Origin: Pontibacter sp. HSC-36F09
Lineage (GTDB): Bacteria > Bacteroidota > Bacteroidia > Cytophagales > Hymenobacteraceae
Length of the DNA stretch: 64,000 nucleotides
Assembly (NCBI RefSeq): GCF_024171605.1
Contig: NZ_JALKAA010000002.1
Span: 372,001-436,000 of the forward strand
Reading direction: 5' to 3'
The translations under genes were made by a program, and so were the position numbers. This document shows, one piece after another, positions 27,414 to 37,398 of the stretch. Positions within the stretch are counted from its first letter, which is position 1. Each line of letters starts with the position of its first letter. The notes under the pieces were generated by a model. That model had not been told where the DNA came from. It searched no databases and saw nothing but the letters and a program-made list of their open reading frames with translations.

Positions 27414-28639
27414 CAAAAACCGTTACTCTTTCGCACCCTACAGGTATACTGAAAGGTCGTGTACAATTACCAGCCTCCAAAAGCGAGGCGAACCGCGCCT
27501 TGATCATCGCAGCACTGGCAGGCGGTGAATCCGAACTGCAGAACCTTTCGGAGGCCAACGACACCCAACTCCTGCAAAAGCTCCTGAAAAGTGATGCTGA
27601 TACGATAGACGCCGAGGATGCCGGTACGGTCATGCGCTTTCTGACGGCCTATTATGCCGTGACGGGTCAACAAAAAACACTGACCGGCACCGAACGCATG
27701 TGCCAGCGACCAATCAAGGTGCTCGTAGAGGCACTGCAGGACTTGGGCGCAGGTATAGCTTACCTTGGGGAGGCGGGTTACCCACCCCTCCAGATCAGCA
27801 GTTTTAAAGGCAACGGCAAAAAGCAGTTGAAAGTGCGCAGCGACATCAGCAGTCAGTACATTTCGGCTTTGCTGATGGTAGCGCCTTTGCTGCCGGAAGG
27901 CCTGGAACTGGAACTGGAAGGCAAGATCGGCTCACGGCCTTACATCGAAATGACACTGGCTTTGATGCAGCATTTTGGGATAGAGGCCAGCTTTGAGGAC
28001 AACACGATTACGGTGCCGCATCAGAAATACCAGCCAGCCACATTCGCTGTGGAATCGGACTGGTCTGCGGCTAGTTATTGGTACAGCATGGCGGCCCTGG
28101 CCAAAGAGGCGGATATTACTTTGCTCGGGCTGCGGGAGGACTCGCACCAGGGCGACAAAGCCATCGTGGACATTATGCGCCGCCTGGGCGTGTATACCGA
28201 GTTTAAGCCGGAAGGGGTGCGGCTCACCAAGAAGCATGCGGAGAAAAGAGTAACGTTTGACTTTAGCAACTGTCCGGATCTGGCACAAACTGTTGTGGCG
28301 CTGTGTGCCGCCTCCGGTATAACCGTCGAGATGACTGGGTTGGAAAGCCTTCGTATCAAAGAAACTGACCGTATCCAGGCTTTACAGATCGAAGTCTTGG
28401 GTATGGGTGCCTCGCTGGATGAAAGAACACCAGGCATTTTTCAGATGAACCCGACACTGATGATCAACCGGGAATTGAATTTCAGGACTTACCAGGACCA
28501 CCGCATGGCCATGGCGTTTGCTCCCATCGCTTTGCTGCAGTCTGTTCAAATTCAGGAACCGGAAGTGGTGCGCAAGTCCTACCCACGGTTTTGGGAGGAT
28601 CTGGAGAAAATGGGGTTTGAGGTAAGGTATAATGATTAG
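27410..28639 (+). CDS. aroA: 3-phosphoshikimate 1-carboxyvinyltransferase (EPSP synthase)
   Basis: About 409 aa, start ATG 27410 overlapping the aroB stop by four bases. EPSP synthase adds enolpyruvate to shikimate-3-phosphate. Motifs: LPASKSEANRALIIAALAGG, AGTAMRFL-like DAGTVMRFLTAY, SDISSQYISALLM, LRIKETDRIQAL and FRTYQDHRMAMAFAP. It has the class with divergent active-site loops usual in Bacteroidota. Confidence 0.96.
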   Translation: MTKTVTLSHPTGILKGRVQLPASKSEANRALIIAALAGGESELQNLSEANDTQLLQKLLKSDADTIDAEDAGTVMRFLTAYYAVTGQQKTLTGTERMCQRPIKVLVEALQDLGAGIAYLGEAGYPPLQISSFKGNGKKQLKVRSDISSQYISALLMVAPLLPEGLELELEGKIGSRPYIEMTLALMQHFGIEASFEDNTITVPHQKYQPATFAVESDWSAASYWYSMAALAKEADITLLGLREDSHQGDKAIVDIMRRLGVYTEFKPEGVRLTKKHAEKRVTFDFSNCPDLAQTVVALCAASGITVEMTGLESLRIKETDRIQALQIEVLGMGASLDERTPGIFQMNPTLMINRELNFRTYQDHRMAMAFAPIALLQSVQIQEPEVVRKSYPRFWEDLEKMGFEVRYND

Positions 28640-28645
28640 GGATTA

Positions 28646-29164
28646 ATGGAGAAGCGCTATTTGTACGGAGATGCCGGCCTGATCGAGGTGCTGTTGCCAC
28701 AGTTTGAGTTGATGGAGACTTCTGCTGGTGGGTATGCTGCCGTTTACAAAGACCCGCTCACTAATTCTTTTTGGCTGAAGTACTACGCTACCACAGTAGC
28801 AGCAGGCGGAGGCTACCTCACTTTAATGCGACTGCCAGCCCCTTCCACCGAAAACCTTATTGACATTGTCATTCGCACATTTTTCGAAGACGAAGCAGTC
28901 GCTGCCGTTTTGCGATTGCTTGACGAAGAGGCTATCGAGAAGAAAGAATTCCGACAGCAACTTATTGAAAAGTTAGAGCAGGCAGTTGAAACAGGCGATC
29001 TGCAGCGCGATCGTGCCTTTCAAATTATTAAATTCACGAACCTGGCTGACCCGATGAACAAACGGGAAGTAGTAGGGAAAACCGGAACAGATGTACAGGC
29101 AGATGCCGCCTATTTTGCAGGTATAGCCGAGCGGGCTGAGCGGTTGCTAAAGCGCCTTTCTTAG
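28646..29164 (+). CDS. unknown protein at the end of the shikimate operon
   Basis: 172 aa, starting six bases after the aroA stop, so surely cotranscribed. I recognise no family. The first 75 residues look beta-rich (LYGDAGLIEVLLPQFELMETSAGGYAAVYKDP; FWLKYYATTVAAGGGYLTLMRLP); the rest is helical and charged. No signal peptide or membrane segment. Its stop overlaps the stop of the convergent gene at 29161. Coding quality is good; function unknown. Confidence 0.75.
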   Translation: MEKRYLYGDAGLIEVLLPQFELMETSAGGYAAVYKDPLTNSFWLKYYATTVAAGGGYLTLMRLPAPSTENLIDIVIRTFFEDEAVAAVLRLLDEEAIEKKEFRQQLIEKLEQAVETGDLQRDRAFQIIKFTNLADPMNKREVVGKTGTDVQADAAYFAGIAERAERLLKRLS

Positions 29165-29970
29165 TGTCCTATACCTTGTTCGACTTCTTCGATTATACCA
29201 TGCAAATACGCTGGTGCCTGTAGTAAGCGGCTACCGTACCAGCTGAACATCTCCCCATCCACCACTTTAATCACCGCCTCCGGGCACATTTCCTGAAACT
29301 CGCCAAAGTGCTTTTCCTGAAAAGGGTATGGCTCCGATGATAGCAAAATCAGCTTTGGAGCGGCAGCCTGTAGTTGCTCAGGCGATACCTCCGGATAACG
29401 GGGCTGATCGGCGAAAATGTTTGAGAATCCGCATCGCTGCAGCAGGTGGTCGATGAAGTTGTTGCTACCCACCGCCATGTAGGGGTTGCGCCAAATAAAG
29501 TAGGCGGTAGGTATAGCAGGGTGCACGGGCTGCAGGTTGTTGAAGCCAGCCGCTATACCTTGTCTGATTTTCTCTGCCCTGGCCTCTGTTCCGGTCAATT
29601 CACCTACCTGGCTGATCATCTCAAGAGAGTCCTCTAAGGTATAGATATCGCTCATCCAGACCGGATACTTGTCCTGTAGACCAGCTATACCTTCTTCATA
29701 GTTCTCCTCCTTGTTCCCAATAATCAGGTCAGGCTGCAGTTCATCAATCACCTCCAGTTTAAAGTTCTTGGTGCCGCCGATAATGGTCTTTTGCTTTACT
29801 TTATCACTTGGGTGAATGCAAAATTTGGTCAAACCCACAAGGCGATCTTCCAGTCCTAAGTCAAAAAGGAGTTCAGTTTGTGAAGGCACCAGCGACACAA
29901 TGCGCTGTGGCAGTTGCGGCAGCGTAACGGTAAGGCCCATCTGGTCGGTGAAGGTATAAGGAAAGCGCAT
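29161..29970 (-). CDS. TroA/BtuF-like metal or cobalamin receptor protein
   Basis: About 269 aa with the helical-backbone metal receptor fold of BtuF, the vitamin B12-binding protein: RIVSLVPSQTELLFDLGLEDRLVGLTKFC at the start, PDLIIGNKEEN, and WRNPYMAVGSNNFIDHLLQRCGFSNIFAD. It has no signal peptide from ATG 29970 (MRFPYTFTD), unlike true periplasmic binding proteins, so it may act in the cytoplasm or the family role may differ. No transport genes adjoin it. Start chosen because the longer frame runs into the upstream terminator. Confidence 0.8.
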   Translation of the reverse strand: MRFPYTFTDQMGLTVTLPQLPQRIVSLVPSQTELLFDLGLEDRLVGLTKFCIHPSDKVKQKTIIGGTKNFKLEVIDELQPDLIIGNKEENYEEGIAGLQDKYPVWMSDIYTLEDSLEMISQVGELTGTEARAEKIRQGIAAGFNNLQPVHPAIPTAYFIWRNPYMAVGSNNFIDHLLQRCGFSNIFADQPRYPEVSPEQLQAAAPKLILLSSEPYPFQEKHFGEFQEMCPEAVIKVVDGEMFSWYGSRLLQAPAYLHGIIEEVEQGIGH

Positions 29971-30000
29971 AGTCAAAAGTAAAGAATTCGGGAAGGCTTT

Positions 30001-30040
30001 AAAACAAAAAACCACACAAGCCGCTCAGGGCTGTGTGGTT
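30001..30040 (-). terminator. terminator of the M42 peptidase gene
   Basis: ACCACACA / TGTGTGGT with inner GCC / GGC; T-rich tail on the minus strand. Confidence 0.8.
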
Positions 30041-30062
30041 TCTCTCAGGCTAAAAGTGATTT

Positions 30063-31133
30063 CTATTTCAGGTACCGGAAGTCCTGATTGTCCTCAATTT
30101 TTAGCAGTGTTTCATATATCAGTTTCGTTACGTTCTCCACGTCGTCTTTGTGCACGGTCTCTACGGTTGTGTGCATGTACTTCAGTGGCAGGGAAATCAA
30201 AGCCGAGGCTACACCCGCGTTAGAATAAGCAAAGGCATCGGTGTCGGTTCCGGTTGCACGTGAAACGGCGGAGCGCTGGAACGGAATCTCTTTTTCCTGT
30301 GCGGTATTGATGATCAGATCACGCAGGTTGTTTTGTACCGCCGGACCATAGGCGATCACAGGACCTTTGCCACAGTGGATGTCACCGCTGTTCTTCTTGT
30401 CATACATCGGCGACTGCGTATCGTGCGTCACGTCTGTGATGATGGCCACATTCGGGTTGATCCGATGCGCGATCATCTCAGCGCCACGCAAACCAATCTC
30501 TTCCTGCACAGCATTCACGATGTACAGGCCGAAAGGCAGCTTATGCTTGCGCTCATGAATCATACGGGCCACCTCGGCGATCATAAAACCACCAACACGA
30601 TTGTCCAAGGCACGCCCCACGTAGAACTTGTCATTCATCACCGTAAACTCGTCCTCAAAAGTAGCCACGCAACCGACGTGTATACCCATTTTTTCTACCT
30701 CTTCGCGGTTGCTGGCACCACAGTCCAGGAACACGGTTTCGATGGTAGGGGCTTTGTCATTCTCCACCTTGCGCACGTGTATGGCCGGCCATCCAAAAAC
30801 GGCTTTGACGATGCCTTTGGAGGTATAGATGTTCACGCGTTTGGAAGGAGCGATCAGGGCGTCGGAGCCACCGTTGCGCTTCAGGTATAGGTAGCCTTCC
30901 GGCGTGATGTAGTTCACAAACCAGGAGATCTCATCGGCGTGCGCCTCGATTACTACCTTGTATTCGGCCTCTGGATTGATTACACCCACCACTGTACCGT
31001 ACGTGTCAACGAAATAGTCCTCAATGTAAGGTTTGATATACTCCAGCCACAGTTTCTGGCCTTCAGACTCGAAGCCGGTAGGAGAGGAGTTATTCAGGTA
31101 TTTTTCTAGAAAATCGAAAGATTCTTTTCTCAT
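30063..31133 (-). CDS. M42-family aminopeptidase
   Basis: About 356-aa metallo-aminopeptidase of family M42 (glutamyl aminopeptidase / TET type), a cytoplasmic oligomer with two metal ions. Metal and catalytic residues: IEAHADEISW, GRALDNRVGG, NAVQEEIGLRGAE, ITDVTHDTQ and the final His in KYMHTTVE. ATG 31133 (MRKESFDFLEKYL) fits the family N-terminus; the longer frame does not. It lies 100 bp downstream of the carboxylase gene on the same strand. Confidence 0.92.
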   Translation of the reverse strand: MRKESFDFLEKYLNNSSPTGFESEGQKLWLEYIKPYIEDYFVDTYGTVVGVINPEAEYKVVIEAHADEISWFVNYITPEGYLYLKRNGGSDALIAPSKRVNIYTSKGIVKAVFGWPAIHVRKVENDKAPTIETVFLDCGASNREEVEKMGIHVGCVATFEDEFTVMNDKFYVGRALDNRVGGFMIAEVARMIHERKHKLPFGLYIVNAVQEEIGLRGAEMIAHRINPNVAIITDVTHDTQSPMYDKKNSGDIHCGKGPVIAYGPAVQNNLRDLIINTAQEKEIPFQRSAVSRATGTDTDAFAYSNAGVASALISLPLKYMHTTVETVHKDDVENVTKLIYETLLKIEDNQDFRYLK

Positions 31134-31232
31134 TAGATTAGTTTTCAGTAATGTATACACAACGGTTGTTAAACTTAACGAGCATGCACAGCCAGATGTT
31201 CTAGGACTGCGCATGCTCATTAATCAATCCGG

Positions 31233-32792
31233 TTAAAGCGGGATATTCCCGTGTTTCTTGCGTGGCAAGGTCACTGCCTTGTTCTCCAGCATCTTAAAGG
31301 CCTTGATCAGCTTGGAGCGTGTTTCGTTCGGCATGATTACCTCGTCGATGAAGCCACGGTGCGCGGCACGGTATGGCGTCGCGAACTTGTCTTTGTACTC
31401 CTGCACCTTCTCCGCCAGTTTCGCAGCCGGATCTTCGGCTTCAGCGATCTCGCGTTTGAAAATGATTTCGGCAGCACCCTGCGCACCCATCACCGCAATT
31501 TCGGCAGTTGGCCAGGCGTAGTTCATGTCGGCCCCAATGTGCTTGGAGTTCATCACGTCATAAGCACCGCCGTAAGCCTTGCGGGTAATCACTGTGATGC
31601 GCGGTACAGTTGCCTCGCAGAACGCATAGAGCAGTTTGGCACCGTTGGTAATGATGCCGCGCCACTCCTGGTCGGTACCTGGCAGGAAGCCCGGAACGTC
31701 TTCCAGCACCAGCAACGGCACGTTGAAGCTGTCGCAGAAGCGCACGAAGCGGGCTGCTTTGGTGCTGGCGTTGATGTCAAGTACGCCGGCGAGTACGGCA
31801 GGCTGGTTGCCCACGATACCGATGCTGCGGCCACCCAGACGGGCAAAACCTACCACAATATTCTCTCCGAAGTTCTTGTGCACCTCAAAGAAAGAGTCCG
31901 CGTCGATGATGCCCTCGATCACCTCACGCATGTCGTAAGGCTGGTTCGGGTTCTCCGGTATAATGGTGTCGAGTACAGCGCGTGTTTCGTCCGCTTTTTC
32001 CTCGTAAGGTATAGAGGGAGGCAGTTCTTCGCAGTTCTGCGGCACGTAGCTCAACAGCGTTTTGATGTAGGTGATACACTCCACTTCGTTGGCGCAGGAA
32101 AAGTGCGTTACGCCGCTCTTGGTGCTGTGCGTGCTGGCACCGCCCAGTTCCTCCGACGTTACGTTCTCGTGCGTTACCGTTTTCACCACGTTAGGGCCGG
32201 TCACGAACATGTAGGACGTGTCTTCCACCATCATGATGAAGTCGGTAATGGCAGGAGAGTATACGGCGCCGCCCGCGCATGGCCCCATGATAGCTGAGAT
32301 CTGAGGTATAACGCCTGAGGCCAGTGTGTTGCGGTAGAAGATGTCGGCATATCCACCCAGCGAAACCACACCTTCCTGGATACGGGCACCACCCGAGTCA
32401 TTCAGACCAATTACAGGTGCACCGTTTTTCATGGCCAGTTCCATGATCTTTACGATCTTTTCGGCATGTGTTTCAGAAAGTGAACCGCCCAAAACGGTGA
32501 AGTCCTGTGAGAAAACGTATACCAGACGCCCGTTGATGGTGCCGAAGCCGGTCACCACGCCGTCGCCGAGGTAGTACTGCTTGTCCAGACCGAAGTCCTT
32601 GGAGCGGTGCATCACAAACTTGCCGATCTCCTCGAAAGAGTTTTCATCCATTAAAAGGTGAATGCGCTCGCGGGCCGTCAGTTTGCCTTTTTTGTGCTGT
32701 GCTTCTATTCTGTCCTGTCCGCCGCCAAGCAAGGCTTCGGCGTTTTTGCGCTCCAGCGTTTCTATCTGGCCTTTTCTGATTTCTCCTGCCAT
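31233..32792 (-). CDS. acyl-CoA carboxylase carboxyltransferase (beta) subunit, propionyl-CoA type
   Basis: About 519 aa. Two crotonase-like carboxyltransferase halves (N about 20-270, C about 280-510). Motifs: [20 protein letters not shown] [48 protein letters not shown] and the C-terminal [21 protein letters not shown]. It transfers carboxyl from biotin to propionyl- or acetyl-CoA. The biotin carboxylase/BCCP subunits are not in the window. ATG 32792 ([16 protein letters not shown]) is the natural start. Confidence 0.93.
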   Translation of the reverse strand: MAGEIRKGQIETLERKNAEALLGGGQDRIEAQHKKGKLTARERIHLLMDENSFEEIGKFVMHRSKDFGLDKQYYLGDGVVTGFGTINGRLVYVFSQDFTVLGGSLSETHAEKIVKIMELAMKNGAPVIGLNDSGGARIQEGVVSLGGYADIFYRNTLASGVIPQISAIMGPCAGGAVYSPAITDFIMMVEDTSYMFVTGPNVVKTVTHENVTSEELGGASTHSTKSGVTHFSCANEVECITYIKTLLSYVPQNCEELPPSIPYEEKADETRAVLDTIIPENPNQPYDMREVIEGIIDADSFFEVHKNFGENIVVGFARLGGRSIGIVGNQPAVLAGVLDINASTKAARFVRFCDSFNVPLLVLEDVPGFLPGTDQEWRGIITNGAKLLYAFCEATVPRITVITRKAYGGAYDVMNSKHIGADMNYAWPTAEIAVMGAQGAAEIIFKREIAEAEDPAAKLAEKVQEYKDKFATPYRAAHRGFIDEVIMPNETRSKLIKAFKMLENKAVTLPRKKHGNIPL

Positions 32793-32837
32793 GAAATGGG
32801 GTATATCTGATTTATCTGATACGAATTGATTAATTGT

Positions 32838-32845
32838 CAAATTTA
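32838..32845 (-). promoter_or_regulatory. -7 element of the carboxylase promoter
   Basis: TAAATTTG on the minus strand matches TAnnTTTG, 46 bp before the chosen ATG. -33 box unclear. Confidence 0.4.
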
Positions 32846-32880
32846 AAAACTATAAGCCGAAAACAGCTATAAACCAGACA

Positions 32881-32917
32881 AAAAATAAGGGCTGCCCCAC
32901 ACGGGACAGCCCTTATA
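32881..32917 (-). terminator. terminator of clpC
   Basis: ATAAGGGCTG / CAGCCCTTAT with an extended CCC / GGG; T-run on the minus strand. Two TATACCT words follow directly at 32913-32940. Confidence 0.8.
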
Positions 32918-32933
32918 CCTTAGGTCTTATACC

Positions 32934-35537
32934 TTATTTGTCAGATTTCTCACCGTCGCCCGAAGACTTGGTTGGCTCGGTCTCTTCCTCTTCTCCGTCG
33001 TTGGCCATGCCTTTGTTTTTCTTACCATTGCCTTTTTTCGAAGCGAAGGTCAGCTTCTCTTCGCCTTCCTTGTAGTCCACCATCATGGTGTCGCCCTGTG
33101 CGATCTCGGCTTTCAGTATCTCTTCCGCAATCGGGTCTTCGATATACTTCTGAATAGCACGGTTTAGCGGACGGGCACCATACTTAGGATCGTAGCCTTT
33201 CTCAGCCACGAAGTCCTTCGCTTTGCTGGTGAGCTCAATCTTGTAACCCAGGGACTCAATGCGCTTGAACAACCTGCCAAGCGACAGCTCGATGATCTTG
33301 TGCATATCCTCACGACCAAGTGAGTTAAACACGATCACGTCATCCAGACGGTTCAGGAACTCTGGCGAGAACGTTTTCTTCAGGGCGCTTGCAATAGTGC
33401 CTTTCATGATTTCGTCCACGTTGTCCTGTTTGGTCTTCGACATGAAACCGATACCGGCACCGAAGTCCTGCAGATCGCGTGCACCGATGTTGGAGGTCAT
33501 GATGATGATCGTATTACGGAAGTCCACCTTGCGGCCAAGTCCGTCTGTCAGAATACCATCGTCCAGCACCTGCAAGAGCAGGTTGTACACATCCGGGTGC
33601 GCTTTCTCGATCTCGTCGAGCAGTACTACAGAGTATGGTTTGCGGCGGATCTTCTCAGTCAGCTGACCACCTTCTTCGTAGCCCACGTAGCCCGGAGGCG
33701 CTCCCACCAGGCGAGATACGCTGAATTTCTCCATGTACTCACTCATGTCGATGCGTACCAGCGCGTCGTCTTTGTCGAACAGGTAAGTGGCCAGCACTTT
33801 GGCGAGCTCTGTTTTACCTACACCAGTCGGACCCAGGAATACAAACGAGCCAATCGGCTTCTTCGGATCCTTCAGACCAACGCGTGTACGCTGGATGGCT
33901 TTCACCAATTGCTTGATGGCTTTTTCCTGACCAATTACTTTTCCGCTCAGTTCATCGGCCATATTCAACAGCTTCTGACCTTCGTTCTGGGCGATACGCT
34001 TCACCGGTATACCTGTCATCATGGCAATAACCTCTGCCACATTTTCCTCTTTTACCGAATAACGCTTCTTTTTGGTCTCTTCTTCCCAGTTCTTTTTAGC
34101 TTGCTCGAGCTGGTCAATGAGTTTTTTCTCTTTGTCGCGCAGTTGGGCAGCCTCTTCGTATTTCTGGCTCTTCACCACGCGGTTTTTCTCTACTTTGATA
34201 TTCTCAATCTGCTCTTCGAGCTTCAGGATATCCTCCGGCACCACAATGTTATTGATGTGCACACGCGCACCCGCTTCATCCAGAATATCGATGGCCTTGT
34301 CCGGAAGGAAACGGTCGCTCATGTAGCGGTCCGAAAGCTTCACGCAGGCCTCAATCGCCTTATCAGTGTAGTTCACATGGTGGTGGTCTTGGTACTTGTC
34401 CTTGATGTTGTGCAGGATCTCCATAGTCTCTTCCGGCGTGGTAGGGTCTACCATCACGATCTGGAAACGACGGGCCAACGCACCATCTTTCTCAATGTAC
34501 TGGCGGTACTCGTCAAGCGTGGTCGCGCCAATGCATTGGATTTCGCCGCGGGCCAGGGCCGGCTTGAACATGTTGGAGGCATCCAGCGAACCGGAAGCGC
34601 CACCGGCACCTACAATCGTGTGCAGCTCGTCAATGAACAGGATCACGTCCGGAGACTTCTCGAGCTCGTTCATCACGGCTTTCATACGCTCCTCGAACTG
34701 ACCACGGTATTTTGTGCCCGCCACGAGAGAGGCAAGATCAAGAGTCACCACACGCTTATTGAAGAGCACGCGGCTTACCTTTTTCTGCACAATGCGCAGC
34801 GCAAGTCCTTCAGCAATAGCTGTTTTACCTACACCAGGCTCACCAATCAGGATCGGGTTGTTCTTCTTACGACGGCTCAGTACCTGAGCCACGCGTTCGA
34901 TTTCTTTCTCACGGCCCACAATCGGGTCGAGTTTGTCGTCTTCTGCCAGTTTAGTCAGGTCACGGCCAAAATTGTCGAGCACCGGAGTGCGCGATTTTTC
35001 ACCGGGCTTCTTGCTCGAGCTGCTGCCAGCGCGGGAAGAAGAGCCAAACAATTTGTCAGAATCATCATTATCGTCTGTGTCAGACGATGCCAGTGGATTA
35101 TTGCTGTGATAATCCAGGGAGTCTCTTATCGCTTCGTAGTTCACGTTGAATTTCGCTAGGATTTGTGAAGAAATATTGTCCTCATCCCGAAGGATGGATA
35201 ATAAGAGATGTTCAGTACCTATTATATCACTCTTGAAGATCTTGGCCTCCAGGTAAGTAATCTTAAGCACCTTCTCAGTTTGCTTGGTAAGCGGAATGCT
35301 GCCGGTAATATTGCTGTTCTGAGAAGCGGTGTTTCGTGTAGCCTGTTCCAAAGCGTACTTCAGTTCATCTATCGAAACACCCAGCTTCTTAAGCAAGGCG
35401 ATAGCAGTTCCTTCTCCTTCCCTGATCATGCCCAACACCAGATGCTCAGTGCCAATATAGTCATGTCCGAGACGGATAGCTTCCTCACGGCTGAGTGAGA
35501 TCACCTCTTTCACTCTGTTCGAGAATTTAGCTTCCAT
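32934..35537 (-). CDS. clpC: ATP-dependent Clp protease ATP-binding subunit ClpC
   Basis: 867-aa AAA+ unfoldase that feeds substrates to ClpP. Two N-terminal Clp repeats (about 1-145), AAA1 with Walker [14 protein letters not shown], a UVR-type middle segment (about 440-490, [19 protein letters not shown]), AAA2 with Walker [14 protein letters not shown], and the Clp C-terminal D2-small domain. The middle segment identifies ClpC rather than ClpA or ClpB. The charged tail (about 835-867) is low-complexity. Only one copy of the iterated AGGTATA word occurs in the whole gene. Confidence 0.97.
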   Translation of the reverse strand: MEAKFSNRVKEVISLSREEAIRLGHDYIGTEHLVLGMIREGEGTAIALLKKLGVSIDELKYALEQATRNTASQNSNITGSIPLTKQTEKVLKITYLEAKIFKSDIIGTEHLLLSILRDEDNISSQILAKFNVNYEAIRDSLDYHSNNPLASSDTDDNDDSDKLFGSSSRAGSSSSKKPGEKSRTPVLDNFGRDLTKLAEDDKLDPIVGREKEIERVAQVLSRRKKNNPILIGEPGVGKTAIAEGLALRIVQKKVSRVLFNKRVVTLDLASLVAGTKYRGQFEERMKAVMNELEKSPDVILFIDELHTIVGAGGASGSLDASNMFKPALARGEIQCIGATTLDEYRQYIEKDGALARRFQIVMVDPTTPEETMEILHNIKDKYQDHHHVNYTDKAIEACVKLSDRYMSDRFLPDKAIDILDEAGARVHINNIVVPEDILKLEEQIENIKVEKNRVVKSQKYEEAAQLRDKEKKLIDQLEQAKKNWEEETKKKRYSVKEENVAEVIAMMTGIPVKRIAQNEGQKLLNMADELSGKVIGQEKAIKQLVKAIQRTRVGLKDPKKPIGSFVFLGPTGVGKTELAKVLATYLFDKDDALVRIDMSEYMEKFSVSRLVGAPPGYVGYEEGGQLTEKIRRKPYSVVLLDEIEKAHPDVYNLLLQVLDDGILTDGLGRKVDFRNTIIIMTSNIGARDLQDFGAGIGFMSKTKQDNVDEIMKGTIASALKKTFSPEFLNRLDDVIVFNSLGREDMHKIIELSLGRLFKRIESLGYKIELTSKAKDFVAEKGYDPKYGARPLNRAIQKYIEDPIAEEILKAEIAQGDTMMVDYKEGEEKLTFASKKGNGKKNKGMANDGEEEETEPTKSSGDGEKSDK

Positions 35538-35596
35538 GTATACTCTTTAAAAAATGTAAAGGTCTAAAAATGTTGTAACTCGTTGAGGCTAACAGG

Positions 35597-35652
35597 AAAA
35601 GCCCCTGATTGTTAACAAGCCCGAGTCAGCAAAGGTTTAGTTTTGCAGGGGC
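35597..35652 (-). terminator. possible terminator of the WbqC-like gene
   Basis: GCCCCTG / CAGGGGC with a long 38-base loop; only four T follow on the minus strand, so weak. Confidence 0.4.
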
Positions 35653-35653
35653 A

Positions 35654-36259
35654 TTATTGTAAGTAGGAAAGCGACTTCGGACCCTGTGTGAACAACAAGT
35701 CAATTATACTAAGGTCTTGTACAAATTGTTTGCCAAATACTTGTGTATAGGGTTGTACGTACAAGTTGTCAGGAATGATTTTAGGATGTATCCTATTTCT
35801 GAGGTCGAGCATCCCCTCCGGTTGCCCTGTCTGATAGCTGTCTGTGAACCCGATTGTCGGGTCTAGTTTCAGAAATTTAAGATAAAGCCGCAATAAATCA
35901 ACGTTCAGGTCGAATAAATATTTCGGCTGCCGCTCATATACCTCTTTCAGGTAGTCGCTGTAAAATTCAAAATAAGGCGCCCGTCCGTAGGCTGCCTGTA
36001 TCGTGCGCCAGTGCACGTTATACCATTTCTGGGTATAGTCAATCTCTATTTCAGTGATCAGGGTCTTGTCTTTGCTGTTGCCCCGCAGCACCGGCACGCT
36101 CAGCGGCACCATGCCCTGCGCCGTGAGCACATGGCAGCGGTTGCGGTAGCTCTGCTTCACGTAGTTCTCGTGTTTTTCTATGATCAAGCCATCCGCCCGC
36201 AGCGCCTGCGCGAAGTACTGGATGGGCGGGTGGTACATGGTTTCGGTAAGAAGAAGCAA
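35654..36259 (-). CDS. WbqC-like family protein
   Basis: About 201 aa of the WbqC family, a set of proteins found in surface-polysaccharide loci and elsewhere whose chemistry is not settled. Typical features: LTETMYHPPIQYFAQAL at the N-terminus, KQSYRNRCHVLTAQGMVPLSVPV, and IHWRTIQAAYGRAPYFEFY-like VHWRTIQAAYGRAPYFEFYSDY. A TTG at 36259 is the likely start, because starting at ATG 36238 would remove the conserved first strand. Single-gene unit. Confidence 0.85.
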   Translation of the reverse strand: MLLLTETMYHPPIQYFAQALRADGLIIEKHENYVKQSYRNRCHVLTAQGMVPLSVPVLRGNSKDKTLITEIEIDYTQKWYNVHWRTIQAAYGRAPYFEFYSDYLKEVYERQPKYLFDLNVDLLRLYLKFLKLDPTIGFTDSYQTGQPEGMLDLRNRIHPKIIPDNLYVQPYTQVFGKQFVQDLSIIDLLFTQGPKSLSYLQ

Positions 36260-36409
36260 TGGTTTGAGTTAAGTGTTTAAATTTGGACAAAGGATAAAGG
36301 ATCGGTACCTGTATTAATAAGTCCTTAGTCTTTTGTCAAGCAATCCTTTGTCAAGTACTGCTGCGAAATAAGCACGATTTCTTTAATTTCATAATGCAAG
36401 TATAGCTTG

Positions 36410-36417
36410 TACCTTTG
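36410..36417 (+). promoter_or_regulatory. -7 element of the acyltransferase promoter
   Basis: TACCTTTG, 16 bp before the GTG at 36434. The predicted start of transcription is thus within about 10 nt of translation; the upstream TTG box is not clear. Confidence 0.5.
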
Positions 36418-36433
36418 CAGGCGATCTATACCT

Positions 36434-37345
36434 GTGAAAAAATCTCCGAACATACCCATACTTTATTACCCGCTGTGGTGGCTGCTCAAAGGCCTGTCTT
36501 TGTTGCCGCTGCCTGTCCTATACCTGCTCGCTGACTTTTTGTTTGTGCTGGTGTATTATGTGATCGGCTACCGCAAAAAAGTTGTGTTGCAAAACCTGCG
36601 CAATTCCTTTCCCGAAAAGTCAGAACAGGAGATTCAAGGTATAGCTAGGGCCTTTTACCGGCAGTTCCCGGACCTCATCGTGGAGATACTGAAGCTGGCC
36701 TCGATGGACGCAGCCGAAATGCGCCGCCGTATTGTGTTCTCCAATCAGGAAGTGCTCAACGATTATGTCCAGCAAGGCGGAACAGTTATCACGATGGGCT
36801 CTCACTCCGGCAACTGGGAATGGGTTTTATCGGCCGGCTCGGTTCAGTTCGGTTTCCCGTCAGAAGGTATATACAAGCCACTCAAGAATGAATTCTTTGA
36901 AGAGTTCATGCTATACCTGCGTGGCCGGTTGGGTGCTCGCCTGATCAAGATGAAGGACACCATGCGCGACTTTGTGCGAAACAGGAAGACGCCGCGTGTG
37001 GTGGCCATGCTCTCAGATCAAACGCCTCCTTATGGCGAAATACAGTTTTGGACCACTTTCCTCCATCAGGATACACCTTTTTTTGTCGGCGCTGAGAAGC
37101 TGGCGCATGCATTTGGCTGTCCGGTGCTGTTTCTGGATGTGGAGCGCATCAAGCGTGGCCATTATCGCCTTACGTTCGAGGTGCTGTCTGACGGCACCAT
37201 CAAGCCCGAAGAAGGCACATTCCCGATCACCGAAGCCTTTGCCCGCAAACTCGAGACCTCCATCCGTCGCAACCCCGCCAACTACCTCTGGACGCACAAG
37301 CGGTGGAAACATAAGCGGCCGAAGGCCACAAGTACAGAGTCCTGA
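36434..37345 (+). CDS. lysophospholipid/lipid A-type acyltransferase (LpxL family)
   Basis: About 303 aa. Inner-membrane-associated acyltransferase of the LpxL/HtrB family, which adds a secondary acyl chain to lipid A or acylates a related lipid. An N-terminal membrane segment (about 9-40) is followed by the catalytic H-x4-D/E-like motif HSGNWEW (GSHSGNWEWVL) and SDQTPPYGEIQFWTTFLH. I choose GTG 36434 (VKKSPNIPILYY); an in-frame TTG at 36407 lies upstream of the promoter element. Acceptor lipid cannot be told. Confidence 0.9.
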   Translation: MKKSPNIPILYYPLWWLLKGLSLLPLPVLYLLADFLFVLVYYVIGYRKKVVLQNLRNSFPEKSEQEIQGIARAFYRQFPDLIVEILKLASMDAAEMRRRIVFSNQEVLNDYVQQGGTVITMGSHSGNWEWVLSAGSVQFGFPSEGIYKPLKNEFFEEFMLYLRGRLGARLIKMKDTMRDFVRNRKTPRVVAMLSDQTPPYGEIQFWTTFLHQDTPFFVGAEKLAHAFGCPVLFLDVERIKRGHYRLTFEVLSDGTIKPEEGTFPITEAFARKLETSIRRNPANYLWTHKRWKHKRPKATSTES

Positions 37346-37398
37346 GTCACGAGTTCTGAATTAGTAAATTCCAACTCTGGACTCGAGACTCAGAACTC
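37337..37398. repeat. long imperfect inverted repeat between convergent genes
   Basis: GAGTCCTGAGTC (37337-37348) pairs with GACTCAGAACTC (37387-37398) with one mismatch, and an inner GAGTT/AACTC plus GAATT/AATTC continues the stem. It runs from the end of the acyltransferase gene to the stop of sua5 and may be their shared terminator. Confidence 0.6.

Noticed and set aside
33597..35159. 520-codon open frame antisense to clpC
   Set aside because: It is a shadow of the strongly conserved clpC frame; its product is rich in His, Phe and Gln without any domain.
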